A DNA stretch of 64,000 nucleotides from Elephas maximus indicus (taxonomy: Eukaryota; Chordata; Mammalia; Proboscidea; Elephantidae): NCBI RefSeq assembly GCF_024166365.1, contig NC_064831.1, positions 47,803,768-47,867,767 of the forward strand, written 5' to 3'. This document shows positions 62,605 to 64,000 of the stretch, piece after piece. The notes under the pieces are model-generated. The model searched no databases. It had not been told where the DNA came from and saw only the letters and a program-made list of their open reading frames with translations. The translations under genes were made by a program, and so were the position numbers. Position 1 is the stretch's first letter, and each line of letters opens with the position of its first letter.

Positions 62605-64000
62605 TTTTTTTTTTTTTTATTAACTTTTATTGAGCTTCAAGTGAACATTTACAAATCAAGTCAGACTGTCACATATAAGTTTATATACACCTTACTCCGT
62701 ACTCCCACTTGCTCTCCCCCTAATGAGTCAGCCCTTCCAGTCTCTCCTTTCATGACAATTTTGCCAGCTTCCAACTCTCTCTATCCTCCCATCCCCCCTC
62801 CAGACAGGAGATGCCAACACAGTCTCAAGTGTCCACCTGATATAATTAGCTCACTCTTCATCAGCATCTCTCTCCCACCCACTGTCCAGTCCCTTTCATG
62901 TCTGATGCGTTGTCTTCGGGGATGGTTCCTGTCCTGTGCCAACAGAAGGTTTGGGGACCATGACCACCAGGATTCCTCTAGTCTCAGTCAGACCATTAAG
63001 TATGGTCTTTTTATGAGAATTTGGGGTCTGCATCCCACTGATCTCCTGCTCTCTCAGGGGTTCTCTGTTGTGCTCCCTGTCAGGGCAGTCATCGATTGTG
63101 GCCGGGCACCAACTAGTTCTTCTGGTCTCAGGATGATGTAGGTCTCTGGTTCATGTGGCCCTTTCTGTCTCTTGGGCTCTTAGTTATCGTGTGACCTTGG
63201 TGTTCTTCATTCTCCTTTGATCCAGGTGGGTTGAGACCAATTGATGCATCTTAGTTGGCCGCTTGTTAGCATTTAAGACCCCAGACGCCACATTTCAAAG
63301 TGGGATGCAGAATGTTTTCATAATAGAATTATTTTGCCAGTTGACTTAGAAGTCCCCTTAAACCATGGTCCCCAAACCCCCTCCCTTGCTCCGCTGACCT
63401 TTGAAGCATTCAGTTTATCCCAGAAACTTCTTTGCTTTTGGTCCAGTCCAATTGAGCTGACCTTCCATGTATTGAGTATTGTCCTTCCTTCACCTAAAGC
63501 AGTTCTTAGCTACTAATTAATCAGTAAAAAACCCTCTCCCACCCTCCCACCCTCCCCTCCTCAGAAGAAGTATGTGTTCTTCTCAGTTTTTACTATTTCT
63601 CAAGATCTTATAATAGTGGTCTTATACAATATTTGTCCTTTTGCCTCTGACTAATTTCGCTCAGCATAATGCCTTCCAGGTTCCTCCATGTTATGAAATG
63701 TTTCACAGATTCGTCACTGTTCTTTATCGATGTGTAGTATTCCATTGTGTGAATATACCACAATTTATTTAACCATTCATCCATTGATGGACACCTTGGT
63801 TGCTTCCAGCTTTTTGCTATTGTAAACAGAGCTGCAATAAACATGGGTGTGCATATATCTGTTTGTGTGAAGGCTCTTATTTCTCTAGCGTATATTCCGA
63901 GGAGTGGGGTTTCTGGGTTGTATGGTAGTTCTATTTCTAACTGTTTAAGATAACGCCAGATAGATTTCCAAAGTGGTTGTACCATTTTACATTCCCACCA
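62605..64000 (-). mobile_element. Young L1, cut by the window end
   Basis: T run (poly-A tail complement), then the same 3' UTR as 40212-41200, including CTCACTCTTCATCAGC and GGGGATGGTTCCTGTCCTGT. ORF2 C-terminus is open from the window edge to a stop at 63608 (125 codons seen), with the LPYNPETPLLGIYAREIR block. The element continues past 64000. Confidence 0.93.

Overview
The window is nuclear DNA of an afrotherian mammal, most likely an elephant or close relative. The evidence is about 35 copies of a tRNA-headed SINE with an RTE-type LINE tail (afrotherian AfroSINE style), two young L1 insertions with the same distinctive 3' end, RTE LINE copies, MaLR-like LTRs with perfect 5-bp target duplications, and ancient MIR, L2 and Tigger relics. 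There are no operons, no CRISPR array and no bacterial genes. Nearly all short open frames are chance frames or pieces of repeats. Layout: 1-24 kb is intergenic. It holds a solo gammaretrovirus-like LTR (1212-1613), a MaLR-like LTR inserted in a SINE and itself split by another LTR (2537-3903), L1 relics, SINEs, a foldback element (11795-11947) and a complete two-LTR endogenous retrovirus (15232-20270). A CpG-rich promoter with CRE, ETS and YY1 motifs lies at 24.17-24.58 kb. The one cellular protein gene is POLR2M (Gdown1/GRINL1A, an RNA polymerase II subunit), plus strand, four coding exons from 24584 to 33654, 370 codons plus stop. Its introns and 3' UTR carry SINEs and a long antisense RTE fragment. 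From about 35 to 64 kb the window is again intergenic: old antisense L1 mosaic, a 5'-truncated young L1 (40212-42513), a repeat-poor block (42.5-45.5 kb), MaLR LTRs, L2, many SINEs, a 37-bp minisatellite (60764-61190) and a second young L1 cut by the window edge. In human the MYZAP gene lies upstream of POLR2M and ALDH1A2 downstream; no exon of either was recognised here. The retrovirus is the most unusual item. Its two 464-bp LTRs differ at only about seven positions and have a perfect GATGG target duplication, so it inserted fairly recently. Yet its coding region is short and broken: protease/RT with YIDD, then a jump to an envelope transmembrane-subunit remnant. Its leader also contains a 33-nt stretch matching the 5' half of tRNA-Lys(CUU), ending exactly at U33, directly after the third copy of a GGGAAATCCC-containing repeat. 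This suggests a non-autonomous retrovirus lineage moved in trans that captured a tRNA half.
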